The translations under genes were made by a program, and so were the position numbers. From NCBI GenBank assembly GCA_963737285.1, contig CAVTRT010000003.1:3410001-3474000 (forward strand): DNA of 64,000 bases, written 5' to 3'. This document shows, piece after piece, positions 51,950 through 61,679 of this stretch (its first letter is position 1; each line of letters begins with the position of its first letter). Under the pieces are notes generated by a model that ran no database searches, was not told where the DNA came from, and saw nothing but the letters and a program-made list of their open reading frames with translations. Origin of the DNA: Trebonia sp963737285. Lineage in GTDB: Bacteria > Actinomycetota > Actinomycetes > Streptosporangiales > Streptosporangiaceae.

Positions 51950-52408
51950 CTAGGAGGGCTGCAGCCCGCTCCAGGACCAGCGCGGAATCGCCAGGTCCAC
52001 CGGGACGTCCGTGTCGTGCGGGTGGGACAGGGCTACGTCGCCGACCGCCCATTCCATGTAGGCGCGCAGCGCGGCCCGGAACTCCGGTTCCTCCGGCAGG
52101 CCCGCGTCGTCGGCCGCCGCCACGAAGCACTCGACAAACCGGCGGCCCAGGTCGCTCATGTCGCCCATGCCCGCGTGCATGTGGACAAGAAAGGACTCAT
52201 CGCCGCCCCAGATGTCGGTGTAAGCGGGTGGTCCGCCCATAACCTGCGCCCAGTAGGCCGCTAGTCGCTCCACGTGCCGCGGGTTCTGGCCCGGGTGCGA
52301 GAACGGGTGGTTGAGCTCCGGGTCTGCCAGGCATCGCGCGTGATGGGCGGCGGCAAGCTTAAGGAACGCCTGCTCGCCGCCCGCGAGCTCGTAAAGCGTC
52401 GGTCGCAT
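51950..52408 (-). CDS. glbO: Group II truncated hemoglobin
   Basis: This 152-residue oxygen/NO-binding globin has TLYELAGGEQAFLKLAAAHH, LNHPFSHPGQNPRHVERLAAYW (proximal His in RHVERL), and VHMHAGMGDMSDLGRRFVECF. The order and length fit group II (trHbO). The ATG at 52408 removes a 22-residue unsupported extension. It probably handles reactive nitrogen or oxygen delivery. Its start faces the divergent glyoxalase-fold gene. Confidence 0.93.
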   Translation of the reverse strand: MRPTLYELAGGEQAFLKLAAAHHARCLADPELNHPFSHPGQNPRHVERLAAYWAQVMGGPPAYTDIWGGDESFLVHMHAGMGDMSDLGRRFVECFVAAADDAGLPEEPEFRAALRAYMEWAVGDVALSHPHDTDVPVDLAIPRWSWSGLQPS

Positions 52409-52557
52409 GCGCCGAGCATCGCACGCCTCGGCGCCCACCGCTTGGACGATTCGGAAGCGGCCGACCTGGGCCACCTCGCTGAGCCTGGCGGCTGCGACGT
52501 CCGCGACGCTGCGATGAAGCCGGATCTTCGCCGCGCCGCCTCGTGGGAAGATTAGCC

Positions 52558-53010
52558 ATGACGATGAGCGATCAGCGGCCGGAGGGGCTACCGGTCGGGG
52601 CCTTTCGCATTGCGCTGCGCAGCGGTGAGCTTACGGAGGCCGGCGCCTTCTACCGAGACCTGGTGGGGCTGCCGCTGCTGCACTCCTTCTCGGCCGGCCA
52701 GGCGAGCGCGCATGACGGGCTGATCTTCGGAGTGCCGGACACGTCGGTGACGCTGGAGTTGATCAGCGCGGACGGCCCGGGTCCGGCCGGCGAGCACGAC
52801 GAGATCGCGCTGTACCTGCCGGGACCACAAGCGCGGGACGCGGCGGTTCGGCGGCTGACCGAGGCGGGGCTGACGCCGGTCACGCCCGCCCAGTACTGGA
52901 TCGACAACGACTCGGTGGCGTTCAGCGACCCAGACGGGCGGATGGTCATCTTCGCGCCGTGGATCTTCGGCAAGGAGGCACCGCCCGCCCGCCTGAAGGG
53001 CCTGCGCTGA
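52558..53010 (+). CDS. VOC/glyoxalase-fold protein
   Basis: This 150-residue protein has two beta-alpha-beta-beta-beta halves: FRIALRSGELTEAGAFYRDLVGLPL at the start and SVAFSDPDGRMVIFAPW at the end. The metal-ligand set of active glyoxalase I is not evident, so it may bind a small molecule such as an antibiotic instead. Divergent from glbO. Confidence 0.85.
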   Translation: MTMSDQRPEGLPVGAFRIALRSGELTEAGAFYRDLVGLPLLHSFSAGQASAHDGLIFGVPDTSVTLELISADGPGPAGEHDEIALYLPGPQARDAAVRRLTEAGLTPVTPAQYWIDNDSVAFSDPDGRMVIFAPWIFGKEAPPARLKGLR

Positions 53011-53279
53011 GCAGTCGGCTAACTGTGGCCAGGGGACGGCCTCGTTCGGGATCGTGACTGAAGGGGGCTTAAAGAATTATCCGGGAAAGTTGTTGGCGCA
53101 CGGCCCGCTCTCGACTCATACACGCGGAAGGACGCGGGGAGGCTGCAGGCCTCAACGGGGCGGGCTTTGAGGGGGGCACGCCGACGGCGGGCCTGCTGAC
53201 GGACTTCCACGGGGGCGGCAGGGGCCGGGCGGATCTTGAGGGGGAACCGTCCAGCCCCGCTGCCGGCTCCCCAGGGCAC

Positions 53280-56200
53280 TCACGCCGCCGGGACGGGACT
53301 CTTGTCGCGGGCGATCGCCGTCTCGAACTGGGTTATGTCGGCCTCGGCGAGGCGGATTTCTGACGCGGCTTCGTTGCTTTCCGCGGTGTTGTCTGACTTT
53401 GCTCCGGCCTCACAGTTCGCGGCGGCCGTCCCGTACTCGGCAAGCGCCTGGCCCAGCCATGGCTGGGCCGCCGGGTCAGGCACCTGCGGGTCGGCGCGAG
53501 CGGTCGTCACCGCGGTGCCGAGCCTCCCGCACGCGACCGCCTGCTCCGGGAGGGTGGTGGTCTCCCCTACGGCGGTGAGCCGACTATCCAGGAGCGCGAT
53601 TTCCGCCTTTCCGTAGTCGGTAAACCAGACCGCGACTCGATCGGCCGTCGTTATGGCCAGTTTCGGGGCGTCGGCGCCCGGCGCACTCGGGTTGGCCGAC
53701 AGTGGCGTGAAGGTGAAATCGCTGAAGATGACCGACCCGGGCTGCGGCCCGCGTTGCTGATGCCCAAGGCGATGTACTTGGTGGCAGAGAGCGTGGAATC
53801 GGTGCCGGATGCCGTCTCGCCGTTGATAGTTATGCGCTGGGTGGTGTTCTCGGCGGCCGCCGCCAGGGTATAGGCCCCGCTGCTGGTCGCGAGCTGACCG
53901 AGGGCAAGCAGCCATTGTTTGCCAGGCGTGATCCTTTCCAGACCCCATTGATACCCTTGCCCCACCGCCTGGCTATCGCAGATGTAGCTGGTGTAATGGC
54001 CATCACCGCTGGACCGGGTGTAGATGCTCACGCAGCCGTCGGTCAGGGATCCGAACGTCACCTTCACCGAGACGCTGTAGTTCCGCGAGAAGCTATCGAC
54101 AGGTGGCGCGAACTGGACGTCCCCGGCATTATCCGCCGAAACCGTGACGTCCACGCCCGCGGCAGTGCACTGCGTGGTCACCGGCTCGCCGTTCGGGACT
54201 GTCCACAAGGCCCCGTGCTTATCGCATTCGGGACCGGGCGCCGGACTGGCCTTGTACGACCCAGCGGTCTGGGGACCGGCACACCCGGAGACAACGGCAA
54301 GGACGAGGACCACTGCCAGCGTCGCGCCCAGCCTTACCTGGGCCTTGCCACTGCGAGACCGTGCCGGGCCCTTAAGGGACCGTGCTGGGCCCTCGGAGGA
54401 CCGTGCTGGGCCCTCGGAGGACCGTGCTGGGCCCTGGAGGACGGCCTCTGGACTAGGGGCGGCAGCGATGGCTCGGGGCGTGGCCGGCTGCCGTGGCTCT
54501 TGCCCGCGAAGGCGGCGGAAGAAGTAGGCCATGACAACGATCGCCGAGCCCATGGTCGCCAGGCCCGCCGGCGTCGTGTAATCGGTGGTCAGGTACTGCA
54601 TAGCTGCCTCCCCGGTGACGGGCGTGCGCAGGGTCCCGAGGAACCCGACGATGGCATCGGTCATGATCGTGTAGCTGGCGAAGAGCATCAGGCGCGCGGA
54701 GCGCGGGTACCGGTCGCTGTCGCCGTTCAGCTGATCACCGGCGGCGATGACGCCCCACGCGCCGAAGATCAGGAAGAACGCGGCCAGCGGGTACGGCGAC
54801 AACCCGGACAGCGCCGTGATGCCGGAAAGCATCTGCGCGATGACGGTCACCAGCGCGAGGCAGACGAGCAGGCCGAAAAGCTCGTCAAGCCTGGCTACTG
54901 GCCGCCGTCGGACCTTCCCCCAGCCGCTCCATCCCAGCGCCGCGAGGGCCGTTGCCAGTTGGACGCCGTCCACCGGGGAATACTGCGCGGGAAAAATCGC
55001 GCGAAGGCCAATGGCGCCAGGGAAGTACACCAGACTCCGGGCCAGGACCATGATGCCCATGAGCATCAGGAACAGCACCAGTGTTCGCCAGTCGGACCTA
55101 TTGCCCCTGTCGGCCCTGGCGCGCGCGAGAAGGTAGCTTCCCACGGCAAGCCCAGCGGCAAGCAGGGGAACGGCCACCGCCCAGTAGAGGTCCCACCCAG
55201 GGATTCCTGTAGCGCTACTGACTTCACCGGTAAGGAGGGACAAGCCAGTCGTGTACGCGAAGTAGGCAACGGCCCCCGCCACCACCGCACGCGAGCGCAT
55301 CTCGTCGGACCAGCCAGCGTAGCCGTCGGTGCGCCGGGCGAGCAGCAGCGCTGCCCCCGCGATGACGGCACCCACCACGAGCTCCAGGGGCACCATCGCC
55401 GGTGCCCGCCACACTACATAGGCGACGACGGCAAGGGCTGCCAGCGGCGTCAGGACGGGGAACCACTTCGGCCGGGACTGCCCGGTCAGGTAAACGATCC
55501 GCCCGGTAACGACTTCCCCCCAGTCGAGCAGGTCCGTGCTGTAAAGAAGGACGACCAACGTCAGCACCAAAGGCACCAGGAGTGTCTGAAGACCTAGGTC
55601 ATCAATCAGGGATTCGGTACCGGTCGCAATCTGGCCGGCTCGCGCGTACACTCCCCACGCTCCCAGCTCCAGCGCGAAGTAAGCGACCGCGCAGGTAGCC
55701 GCCAGCCCCGGGGCTAGCCACGCCCGGCTACCTTCCGAACTCGCGGCAGCCTTCTGGCCCGAAGCTTCCTTGCGGCGCAAGATCGCGGTCCCTAGGGCCA
55801 GGATGCATAGCAGCGCGAGCACGCCGAGCTGCGCCCAGCGCAGCCAGACGTCGGCCCCGTGCAGTCCAGTGAGCGATCCGCCTTCCTGCAGCTTGGACAG
55901 CGGAGCCTGATACAGGCTGTACACCGTCCCGGCGACGATCACCAGTCCCCAAGCGGAGCGAATTCGCAGCGCGGCGGCTAGCGCCAGGCAGTAGGCGGCC
56001 CCGACCGACACGGCCATCGTCACAAGGTCGGCCTCGGGCACCTGGTATATGCCGCCCGCGCCGTCCGGCACTCCGCTGGCAACGACATGCTGCGGGATCT
56101 CCTGAGTTCCCAACAAAGCCGCCACCGCGATCAACTGAACGACAACGGCGCCAATCAGTAGTCGTGCGGGGCGGTCCCTGATCTCCACACGACGTTCATG

Positions 56201-56458
56201 GAACACGTCTTTTAGCTTCTTTTCCCCCCATTTTTCGACGCCGCCAGGTACGGCTTGCTCCTTGTCGCGGGACTCGCCTTGTGAATCTTTGCTTGGTTCA
56301 CTTTTCAACTCCCCCGGAGAAGGGAGTGACGCCTCCTCCTCTCCGGCAACCACAGGAACCCGGCCCGAATTGTCCCGGCACATTAGCCACGTCGCCACGG
56401 CCGCCACCCCGGCCAGGCCAATCAACACGAACGCTGTGCGCCGCCCCCACGCCCTCAC
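53280..56458 (-). CDS. Giant polytopic membrane protein with C-terminal lectin-like domain, frameshifted near 53746
   Basis: The frame from GTG 56458 codes for an N-terminal helix, a charged linker (ELKSEPSKDSQGESRDKEQA), about twelve membrane helices (to about residue 660), a repeat-rich GPARSSE linker, another membrane/lipobox-like segment (VVLVLAVVSGCAG) and an outside beta-rich domain (VQFAPPVDSFSRNYSVSVKV, then DGHYTSYICDS) like a concanavalin-type fold. At about 53746 homology moves to the next frame: after ALGISNAG comes PQPGSVIFSDFTFTPLS and a helical tail to 53280. Adding one G at 53746-53747 on the plus strand repairs it, giving about 1,059 residues. I do not recognise a named family. 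It looks like a membrane sensor or transporter core fused to an exposed binding domain. Confidence 0.75.
54357..54440 (-). repeat. Four 21-bp tandem units coding GPARSSE-like heptads
   Basis: GACCGTGCTGGGCCCTCGGAG is present twice exactly (54378 and 54399), flanked by two variants (54357 and 54420). It is in frame and gives GPARSSE, GPARSSE and GPARSLK in the linker between the membrane core and the lectin-like domain. Confidence 0.9.
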
Positions 56459-56514
56459 GGAGCCGATTATTCACGGAAATTCTGCCCCTGTCATCATGAA
56501 CCGCCCGTAATTAA

Positions 56515-57134
56515 CCGGTTCCGAGATTTTCACGGAGCATTGAGAGCTGTTGATTATGCCGCAAACACGGCTTAATCGCCAGCATTATAAGTTCACCTCG
56601 AGCGCCTGAAGCTGGCCGCCGACGTCACCCTCTCCGAGTCCGACTCATCCGCCGTCAATGACGCCCTCGAAGCCGAGCTCGCTATCTTCAGGGACCGAAT
56701 CGAGCTCGTCTTCCTCGGCCTCGACACGCCTGCTCAGTAATTTCGGCCACTGGTGTGACTAATGTTGCGAATACTCTTCCGGTCCGGAAGACTTTTCCAC
56801 GTGGGAACGTGGAAAAGTTTACCTAACCGGAAAACTCTTCGGGATCATGACGGCGGGCCGGGACCCGCTACATCTCAGGACTCCGTTGTAGTACTAGTGC
56901 CAGCACTTAGAGCGTCGCACGCGACTCGATTGACTGCTGATGTCATTGGGGTTGGAGTGGTACATAAGGTAAGCGGCATTGTGCTATCGCACGAAAAGTA
57001 CACTCATAATCGCGCCATCCACTGTCTGCCGGCTGGAAAATCCGGCAGAACGGACAGCGATCGCCAGGCGGGCCGCCGCCGGCCGCGCGTTAACCTCGTT
57101 GCGCGACAGCAGCCCGGGCGAGGATACTTCGTGC
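56515..57134. other. Gene-poor, palindrome-rich gap
   Basis: These 620 bases have lower GC than the neighbours. An open stretch at 56591-56740 reads LKLAADVTLSESDSSA and onward to a stop but has no ATG/GTG; it may be the end of a lost gene. Two perfect dyads overlap at 56775-56818, and a further hairpin is at 57025-57049 (8-bp arms TCTGCCGG/CCGGCAGA). No complete gene is seen. Confidence 0.6.
56775..56818. promoter_or_regulatory. Nested perfect palindromes, candidate operators
   Basis: TCTTCCGG-T-CCGGAAGA covers 56775-56791 and ACTTTTCCACGT-GGGA-ACGTGGAAAAGT covers 56791-56818, sharing base 56791. A diverged half repeat CCGGAAAACTCTTCG is at 56827. The spacing and symmetry are typical of a regulator-binding region, about 320 bases upstream of the GNAT gene. 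Confidence 0.5.
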
Positions 57135-57896
57135 GTGGATCCGCGGATTGTCCGTTACAGCGAGCGGCCTGAGCTCTGGGACGACCTCGCCGACCTGTTC
57201 GACGGCGTGTGGCCGGAATACAACCAGCACGGCGACGAACTGAGCTACTACTGGCGCCAGCTTTACGACGTGTTCCCCGAGTGGCAGTTCATGCTCGTCG
57301 GTCCCGGAGATGAGATCCTGGCAGAGGGCCACACGGTGCCGGTGGCCTGGGACGGTACCGACGAAGACCTTGGCCCAGGCATCGACGCGACAATCGCCGG
57401 CGCCTTCGAGCTCCGGGCGGCGGGCGGCCAGCCGACGGCGGTCAGCGCGATGGCCGCCGAGGTGCCGCCGCGGCGCCAGGGCAGGGGACTAGCCCCGGTC
57501 ATGCTGAGGGCGATGGCAGCCCTCACCCGCGAGGCAGGCCTGACGCAGCTGATCGCGCCGGTCCGCCCAAGCCACAAGGACCGATACCCCACCATCCCCA
57601 TCGAGCGCTACGCTCACTGGGCCCGTGATGACGGGTCCCCCTTCGACCCCTGGGTGCGGGTGCACGCCCGGATGGGCGCCCGCATCGGCCCGGTGATCCC
57701 GAAGTCCCTGCACATCGCCAGCACCGTCGCAGACTGGGAGTCCTGGACCATGATGCGGTTCCCCGAGACCAGCGACTACGTCTTCCCAGCGGGCCTGGCC
57801 ACCGTGCGCATCGACCGGGAGAAGGACACGGGAGAGTACTGGGAGCCCAACATATGGATAATCCACCAGGTCAGCCCCCAGGCCGAGCGGGGATGA
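57135..57896 (+). CDS. GNAT-fold acetyltransferase-like protein
   Basis: This 253-residue protein begins VDPRIVRYSERPELWDDLAD and has the acetyl-CoA loop VPPRRQGRGLAPVMLRAMAAL, the R/Q-x-x-G-x-A type motif of GNAT proteins. The second half (RYPTIPIERYAHWARDDG, WVRVHARMGARIG) is longer than a minimal GNAT and recalls larger hypothetical acetyltransferases. The GTG at 57135 is used; the frame is open upstream through the palindrome gap but without homology. The acceptor is unknown. Confidence 0.8.
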   Translation: MDPRIVRYSERPELWDDLADLFDGVWPEYNQHGDELSYYWRQLYDVFPEWQFMLVGPGDEILAEGHTVPVAWDGTDEDLGPGIDATIAGAFELRAAGGQPTAVSAMAAEVPPRRQGRGLAPVMLRAMAALTREAGLTQLIAPVRPSHKDRYPTIPIERYAHWARDDGSPFDPWVRVHARMGARIGPVIPKSLHIASTVADWESWTMMRFPETSDYVFPAGLATVRIDREKDTGEYWEPNIWIIHQVSPQAERG

Positions 57897-58167
57897 TCAC
57901 GGCTGCGAACGTGCGCGCGGTGGCCTTGTCCCTGCCTCGCTCCTCCTAGCCATCAGCGGCCTCCGCACACCCGGAAAAGCTCGGCCCTAACAGGCCCAGG
58001 CGGCATCCACCAACAGATTGCGTAACGGAGATTGCGTAACGGAGATTGCGGCCCTGCGGAACTCAGCGGCTAGATAGTCCCGCGCGGGACGGCTGAGCTG
58101 TAGCCTCTGCGGTGGCGGAATGTCCCGGGACGCGGCCCAAGCGCGCTCGGCATGGTGAGGGGGAGGC

Positions 58168-59379
58168 GTGAGCATGGGGACTGCGAGTGTAGGTATCGTC
58201 GGGGCGGGGATCGTCGGGCTTGCAGTGGCACGGCAACTGGCCCAAAGCGGCATGGACGTCACCGTCTTTGAGAAGGAAGCCCAGGTAGGCACGCACCAGA
58301 CCGGGCACAACTCCGGGGTCGTGCACGCGGGGATCTACTACAAGCCCGGCTCGGCCAAGGCGACGATGACCCGGCGCGGCGTGGCACTGCTCAAGGAGTA
58401 CTGCCAGGAGAAAAGCCTGGTCTACGACGAGCGGGGCAAGCTGGTCGTCGCCCGCAACGAGGCCGAGGTCATCAAGTTGCAGGAGCTTGAGCGGCGTTCC
58501 AAGGCCAACAAGGTGCCTGGCATCCGCTGGCTGACCGGGGACGAGATCCGCGAGCTTGAGCCGGACGTGGCGGGCGTCGCCGGGCTACTCTCCCCCACCA
58601 CGGCCATCGTCGACTACGTAGCGATCACCAGGGCATACGCCGACGACGTGGCCGAGTCAGGCGGGCAGATCCTCCTCAACACGCCCGTAACGAAACTAGA
58701 GCTTGCCGTCGATAACAAGGTCAATGTCGTGACCCCCGGCAAGCTGCACCAGGTGGACAAGCTCGTCATCTGCGCCGGGCTGCAGGCCGACCTGCTCGCG
58801 AGCGCCGTCGGCGACGAGCAGTCTCCGGAGATCATCGCGTTCCGCGGTGAGTACCTGCGCCTGAAGCCGCACGCCCGCGGTCGCGTCAAGCACCTGATTT
58901 ATCCCGTACCGGATCCGAAGTACCCCTTCCTCGGCGTCCACCTCACCCCTCGCGTCAACGGCGAGTCGGACCTGGGCCCGAACGCGGTGCTCGCACTGGC
59001 CCGCGAGGGCTACCGCCGCACCACGATCTCGACCGATGAGCTCAAGCGCCTGGCCCGCTCAGCGGCGTTCCGCCACCTAGCCCGCGAGAACTGGCAGGCC
59101 GGAGTCCGCGAGGTCCGTGGATCGCTGCTGCGTAGCGCCTATCTCGCCGAGGCTCGGACCTACCTGCCATGGCTGACGATGAGCGACGTCACGAGCGCCC
59201 CAGCGGGGGTCCGCGCCCAGGCCGTCGACCCGAACGGCGCCCTAGTCGACGATTTCCGCATCACCCACGTGGGGGAGGTCATGGCGATCCGCAACGCCCC
59301 CTCCCCCGCCGCGACCGCCTCCCTGGCCATAGCCGAGCACATCGTCGCGGAACTGGGCATCACCTCAGGCACGGCTTAG
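58168..59379 (+). CDS. lhgO: L-2-hydroxyglutarate oxidase
   Basis: This 403-residue FAD enzyme oxidises L-2-hydroxyglutarate to 2-oxoglutarate. It has the N-terminal VGIVGAGIVGLAVARQLA Rossmann motif, the family block GTHQTGHNSGVVHAGIYYKP, RGEYLRLKP in the middle and a C-terminal FRITHVGEVMAIRNAPSPAATASLAI. GTG at 58168 follows GGGGGAGG. Length and motifs match the LhgO/DAO group well. A close relative (glycerol-3-phosphate dehydrogenase-like) is less likely. Confidence 0.93.
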   Translation: MSMGTASVGIVGAGIVGLAVARQLAQSGMDVTVFEKEAQVGTHQTGHNSGVVHAGIYYKPGSAKATMTRRGVALLKEYCQEKSLVYDERGKLVVARNEAEVIKLQELERRSKANKVPGIRWLTGDEIRELEPDVAGVAGLLSPTTAIVDYVAITRAYADDVAESGGQILLNTPVTKLELAVDNKVNVVTPGKLHQVDKLVICAGLQADLLASAVGDEQSPEIIAFRGEYLRLKPHARGRVKHLIYPVPDPKYPFLGVHLTPRVNGESDLGPNAVLALAREGYRRTTISTDELKRLARSAAFRHLARENWQAGVREVRGSLLRSAYLAEARTYLPWLTMSDVTSAPAGVRAQAVDPNGALVDDFRITHVGEVMAIRNAPSPAATASLAIAEHIVAELGITSGTA

Positions 59380-59438
59380 CACTCTGCGACCTCGGATCAT
59401 GCGTCACTGGCGCCATTGGCGCGGTCAGCAAACGCACG

Positions 59439-59563
59439 CGATGTGCCATCGCCGCGGCTGGCAGATGTACGCGGTGGCACATCGCTGTCGCCTGAACAGC
59501 AGCGATGTGCCACCGCCCACAAGATCCGGTAACAGCGATGTGCCACCGCCCACAAGATCCGGT
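59439..59563. repeat. Intergenic repeat cluster with perfect 17-bp hairpin and 31-bp direct repeats
   Basis: GCGATGTGCCA occurs at 59439, 59502 and 59535 and inverted at 59475. GCGGTGGCACATCGCTG (59471-59487) pairs perfectly with CAGCGATGTGCCACCGC (59500-59516) around 12 bases. A 31-base unit is exactly repeated at 59500-59530 and 59533-59563. The cluster sits between convergent lhgO and the aldo/keto reductase gene and may terminate both. Confidence 0.88.
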
Positions 59564-59602
59564 GACAGCTACGGAGCCACCGCTGCTGTCCAGCAGCTAC
59601 CG

Positions 59603-60574
59603 TCAGCGGAAGCCCGCGACCTCGTGCGGGACGTACGGCTCTTCGAGGTAGGCGACCTCGTCATCGCCTAGGCAGACGCCCACGGCCGCGATCGCGTCAG
59701 ACAAGTGGGACGGCTTGGTGACGCCGACGATGGGAGAGGTAACCGCGGGGTTGCGTAGCATCCAGGCCAGCGCGACCTGCGCCGGCGACAGGTCCCGCTT
59801 GGCGGCTAGCTCCAGCACCCGCTCGACGATCGACCGGTCTTCGTCGCGGTACAGGCGCTGGCCGAAGTCGTCAGTCTCCTTGCGGGTAGTGATCGCGTCC
59901 CACGGGCGCGTCAGCTTGCCCCTGGCCAGCGGGGACCACGGGATGACGCCGATGCCCTGGTCCGCGCACAGTGGCAGCATCTCCCGCTCTTCCTCGCGGT
60001 AGATGAGGTTGTAGTGGTTCTGCATGGAGACGAACCGAGTCCAGCCGTTTAGGTCCGCGAGGTACAGGGCCTTGGTGAACTGCCAGGCGTGCATGGACGA
60101 CGCGCCGATATAGCGGACCTTGCCGGACTTCACGACGTCGTGCAGTGCCTCCAGGGTTTCCTCGATGGGCGTGCCGTAGTCCCACCGGTGGATCTGGTAC
60201 AGGTCGATGTAGTCGGTCTGCAGCCGCTGCAGGCTGGCGTCCACCTCAGCGAAGATCGCCTTGCGGGACAGGCCCGCGCCGTTCGGCCCAGGGCGCATCG
60301 GCATGAAGACCTTGGTCGCGAGGACGACCTCATCGCGCGGGACGAAGTCCTTCAGGGCCTTGCCGGTGATCTCCTCGCTGCGACCGCTCGAGTACACGTT
60401 CGCGGTGTCGAAGAAGTTGATCCCGTCGTCGAGGGCTTGGCGCACGAGGCCCCGGCAGGCGTCCTCGTCCAGGGTCCAGGGCCGCCCGCGCCCGCCAGAC
60501 TCGCCGAAGCTCATACACCCCAGCGTGATCACGGACACCTCAAGGCCCGTTTTCCCAAGCTTCACGTAACGCAT
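59603..60574 (-). CDS. Aldo/keto reductase
   Basis: This 323-residue NADPH-dependent reductase of the (beta/alpha)8 AKR fold has LGCMSFGESGG, the catalytic Asp/Tyr in NFFDTANVYSSGRSEE, Lys in VLATKVFMP, His in LYQIHRWD and the cofactor-binding VGVTKPSHLSDA. The ATG at 60574 is set by GGAG 7 bases upstream, and longer open sequence is ignored. It lies 45 bases after the LLM oxidoreductase gene on the same strand, so they probably form one transcript. Confidence 0.93.
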   Translation of the reverse strand: MRYVKLGKTGLEVSVITLGCMSFGESGGRGRPWTLDEDACRGLVRQALDDGINFFDTANVYSSGRSEEITGKALKDFVPRDEVVLATKVFMPMRPGPNGAGLSRKAIFAEVDASLQRLQTDYIDLYQIHRWDYGTPIEETLEALHDVVKSGKVRYIGASSMHAWQFTKALYLADLNGWTRFVSMQNHYNLIYREEEREMLPLCADQGIGVIPWSPLARGKLTRPWDAITTRKETDDFGQRLYRDEDRSIVERVLELAAKRDLSPAQVALAWMLRNPAVTSPIVGVTKPSHLSDAIAAVGVCLGDDEVAYLEEPYVPHEVAGFR

Positions 60575-60618
60575 CGATAACTCCAGTCTGTCTCGGCACC
60601 GGATGAAGGCGCAGGTGG

Positions 60619-61494
60619 CTAGAACTTCTCGATCGCTGGGATGACCCGCTCGGCGAACAGGTCGCGGGTGGCGGGGTCGCTGACGCGGGCCAGGCCACCG
60701 TGGCCGACGGTGATGCCGAGCTCGGAGATCGCGTGCAGGTTCTCGATGACCTGCTCGACGTTCTCGCCGTTGGCGCCGAGGTCGAACCGGACGATCGTGG
60801 TCTTCTCGATCTCGTCGTAGTCGCGGCCGAGGGCGGCGCAGTGCTCGCGCAGGATGTCGACCTTGCGGCCCAGGTCGGGTCCGAATGCCATGAAGTTGAC
60901 CGAGTCCGCGTACTGGGCGACCAGGCGCAGGGTCTTCTTCTCTCCGCCACCGCCGATCAAGATCGGCGGGTGCGGGCTCGCCAGCGCCTGCGGGGAGTTC
61001 AGCGTCCGGCCCAGCTGGTAGTGCTTCCCGTCGTAGGGCGCGTCGGAGCCGCTCCACATCTGCTTCATGATCTGGAGGGTCTCCTCCAGCCGCTCGAAAC
61101 GCTCGGCGAGCGGCGGGAGGAACAGCCCGAGGCCGCGTGCCTCGTCCTCATTCCACGCCGCGCCGATGCCGAGCATCGCCCGGCCGCCGGACAGCACGTC
61201 AAGGGTGGTGACCGCCTTGGCTAGCAGGCCAGGGTCGCGGTAGGTGACCGCCGTCACCAGGGTCAGCAGCTTGACTCGCGAGGTCACCGCCGCGAGGTAG
61301 CCGAGCGCGGTGTACGCCTCCAGCATCTCCTGCTCGGGCGGGCCGTTGTGCCCGATCTGCCATACGTGGTCCATCACGCTGACACGGTCCACGCCGGCCT
61401 CGTCCGCCCACCGGGCGATCTCGCCGAGCTTGGGCGCCAGTTGGGCGGCGCCGCCCTCCCACGTGAAGTCCGCGATGTGCAGGCCGACCTTCAT
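60619..61494 (-). CDS. Luciferase-like (LLM) F420-dependent type oxidoreductase
   Basis: This 291-residue TIM-barrel protein begins MKVGLHIADFTWEGGAAQLA and has VSVMDHVWQIG, RAMLGIGAAWNEDEARGLG (the conserved Gly-rich flavin/F420 loop) and PPILIGGGGEKKTLRLVAQY. These match the F420-binding LLM subfamily found in actinobacteria. GAGGAG lies 7 bases before the ATG at 61494. The substrate is unknown. Divergent from a PadR-regulated cassette. Confidence 0.9.
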   Translation of the reverse strand: MKVGLHIADFTWEGGAAQLAPKLGEIARWADEAGVDRVSVMDHVWQIGHNGPPEQEMLEAYTALGYLAAVTSRVKLLTLVTAVTYRDPGLLAKAVTTLDVLSGGRAMLGIGAAWNEDEARGLGLFLPPLAERFERLEETLQIMKQMWSGSDAPYDGKHYQLGRTLNSPQALASPHPPILIGGGGEKKTLRLVAQYADSVNFMAFGPDLGRKVDILREHCAALGRDYDEIEKTTIVRFDLGANGENVEQVIENLHAISELGITVGHGGLARVSDPATRDLFAERVIPAIEKF

Positions 61495-61599
61495 GCGCTT
61501 GCTCCTCAACCATCGTCGCAGGCTTGTCAGCCCAGCCTCTCACGCACCGATCGTTAGCCGACTCGCTGGGGTGGCGAAACGCAAGGGCAAGATACCTGC

Positions 61600-61635
61600 A
61601 TACTCGGTATACTCAGAGCCAGCATACTGAGTATG
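61600..61635. promoter_or_regulatory. Paired ATAC/GTAT palindromes, likely PadR operator
   Basis: ATAC-TCG-GTAT (61600-61610) and CATACT-G-AGTATG (61623-61635, perfect 6-1-6) have centres 24 bases apart, in the divergent gap 45-80 bases before padR. ATACT/AGTAT half sites are usual for PadR-like regulators. They could also affect the LLM gene on the other side. Confidence 0.65.
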
Positions 61636-61679
61636 ATGCTGAGCATGGCATCAAGTTCTCGCAGTTCAGGAGTGGCTTC

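Noticed and set aside
53915..55597. 560-residue frame opposite the giant membrane protein
   Set aside because: Low-complexity Arg/Gly/Pro composition; shadow frame.
56591..56740. 49-codon frame in the palindrome gap
   Set aside because: No start codon; kept only as a possible gene remnant in the gap description.
58014..58048. GATTGCGTAACGGA tandem repeat before lhgO
   Set aside because: Only about 2.5 short copies; no clear role.
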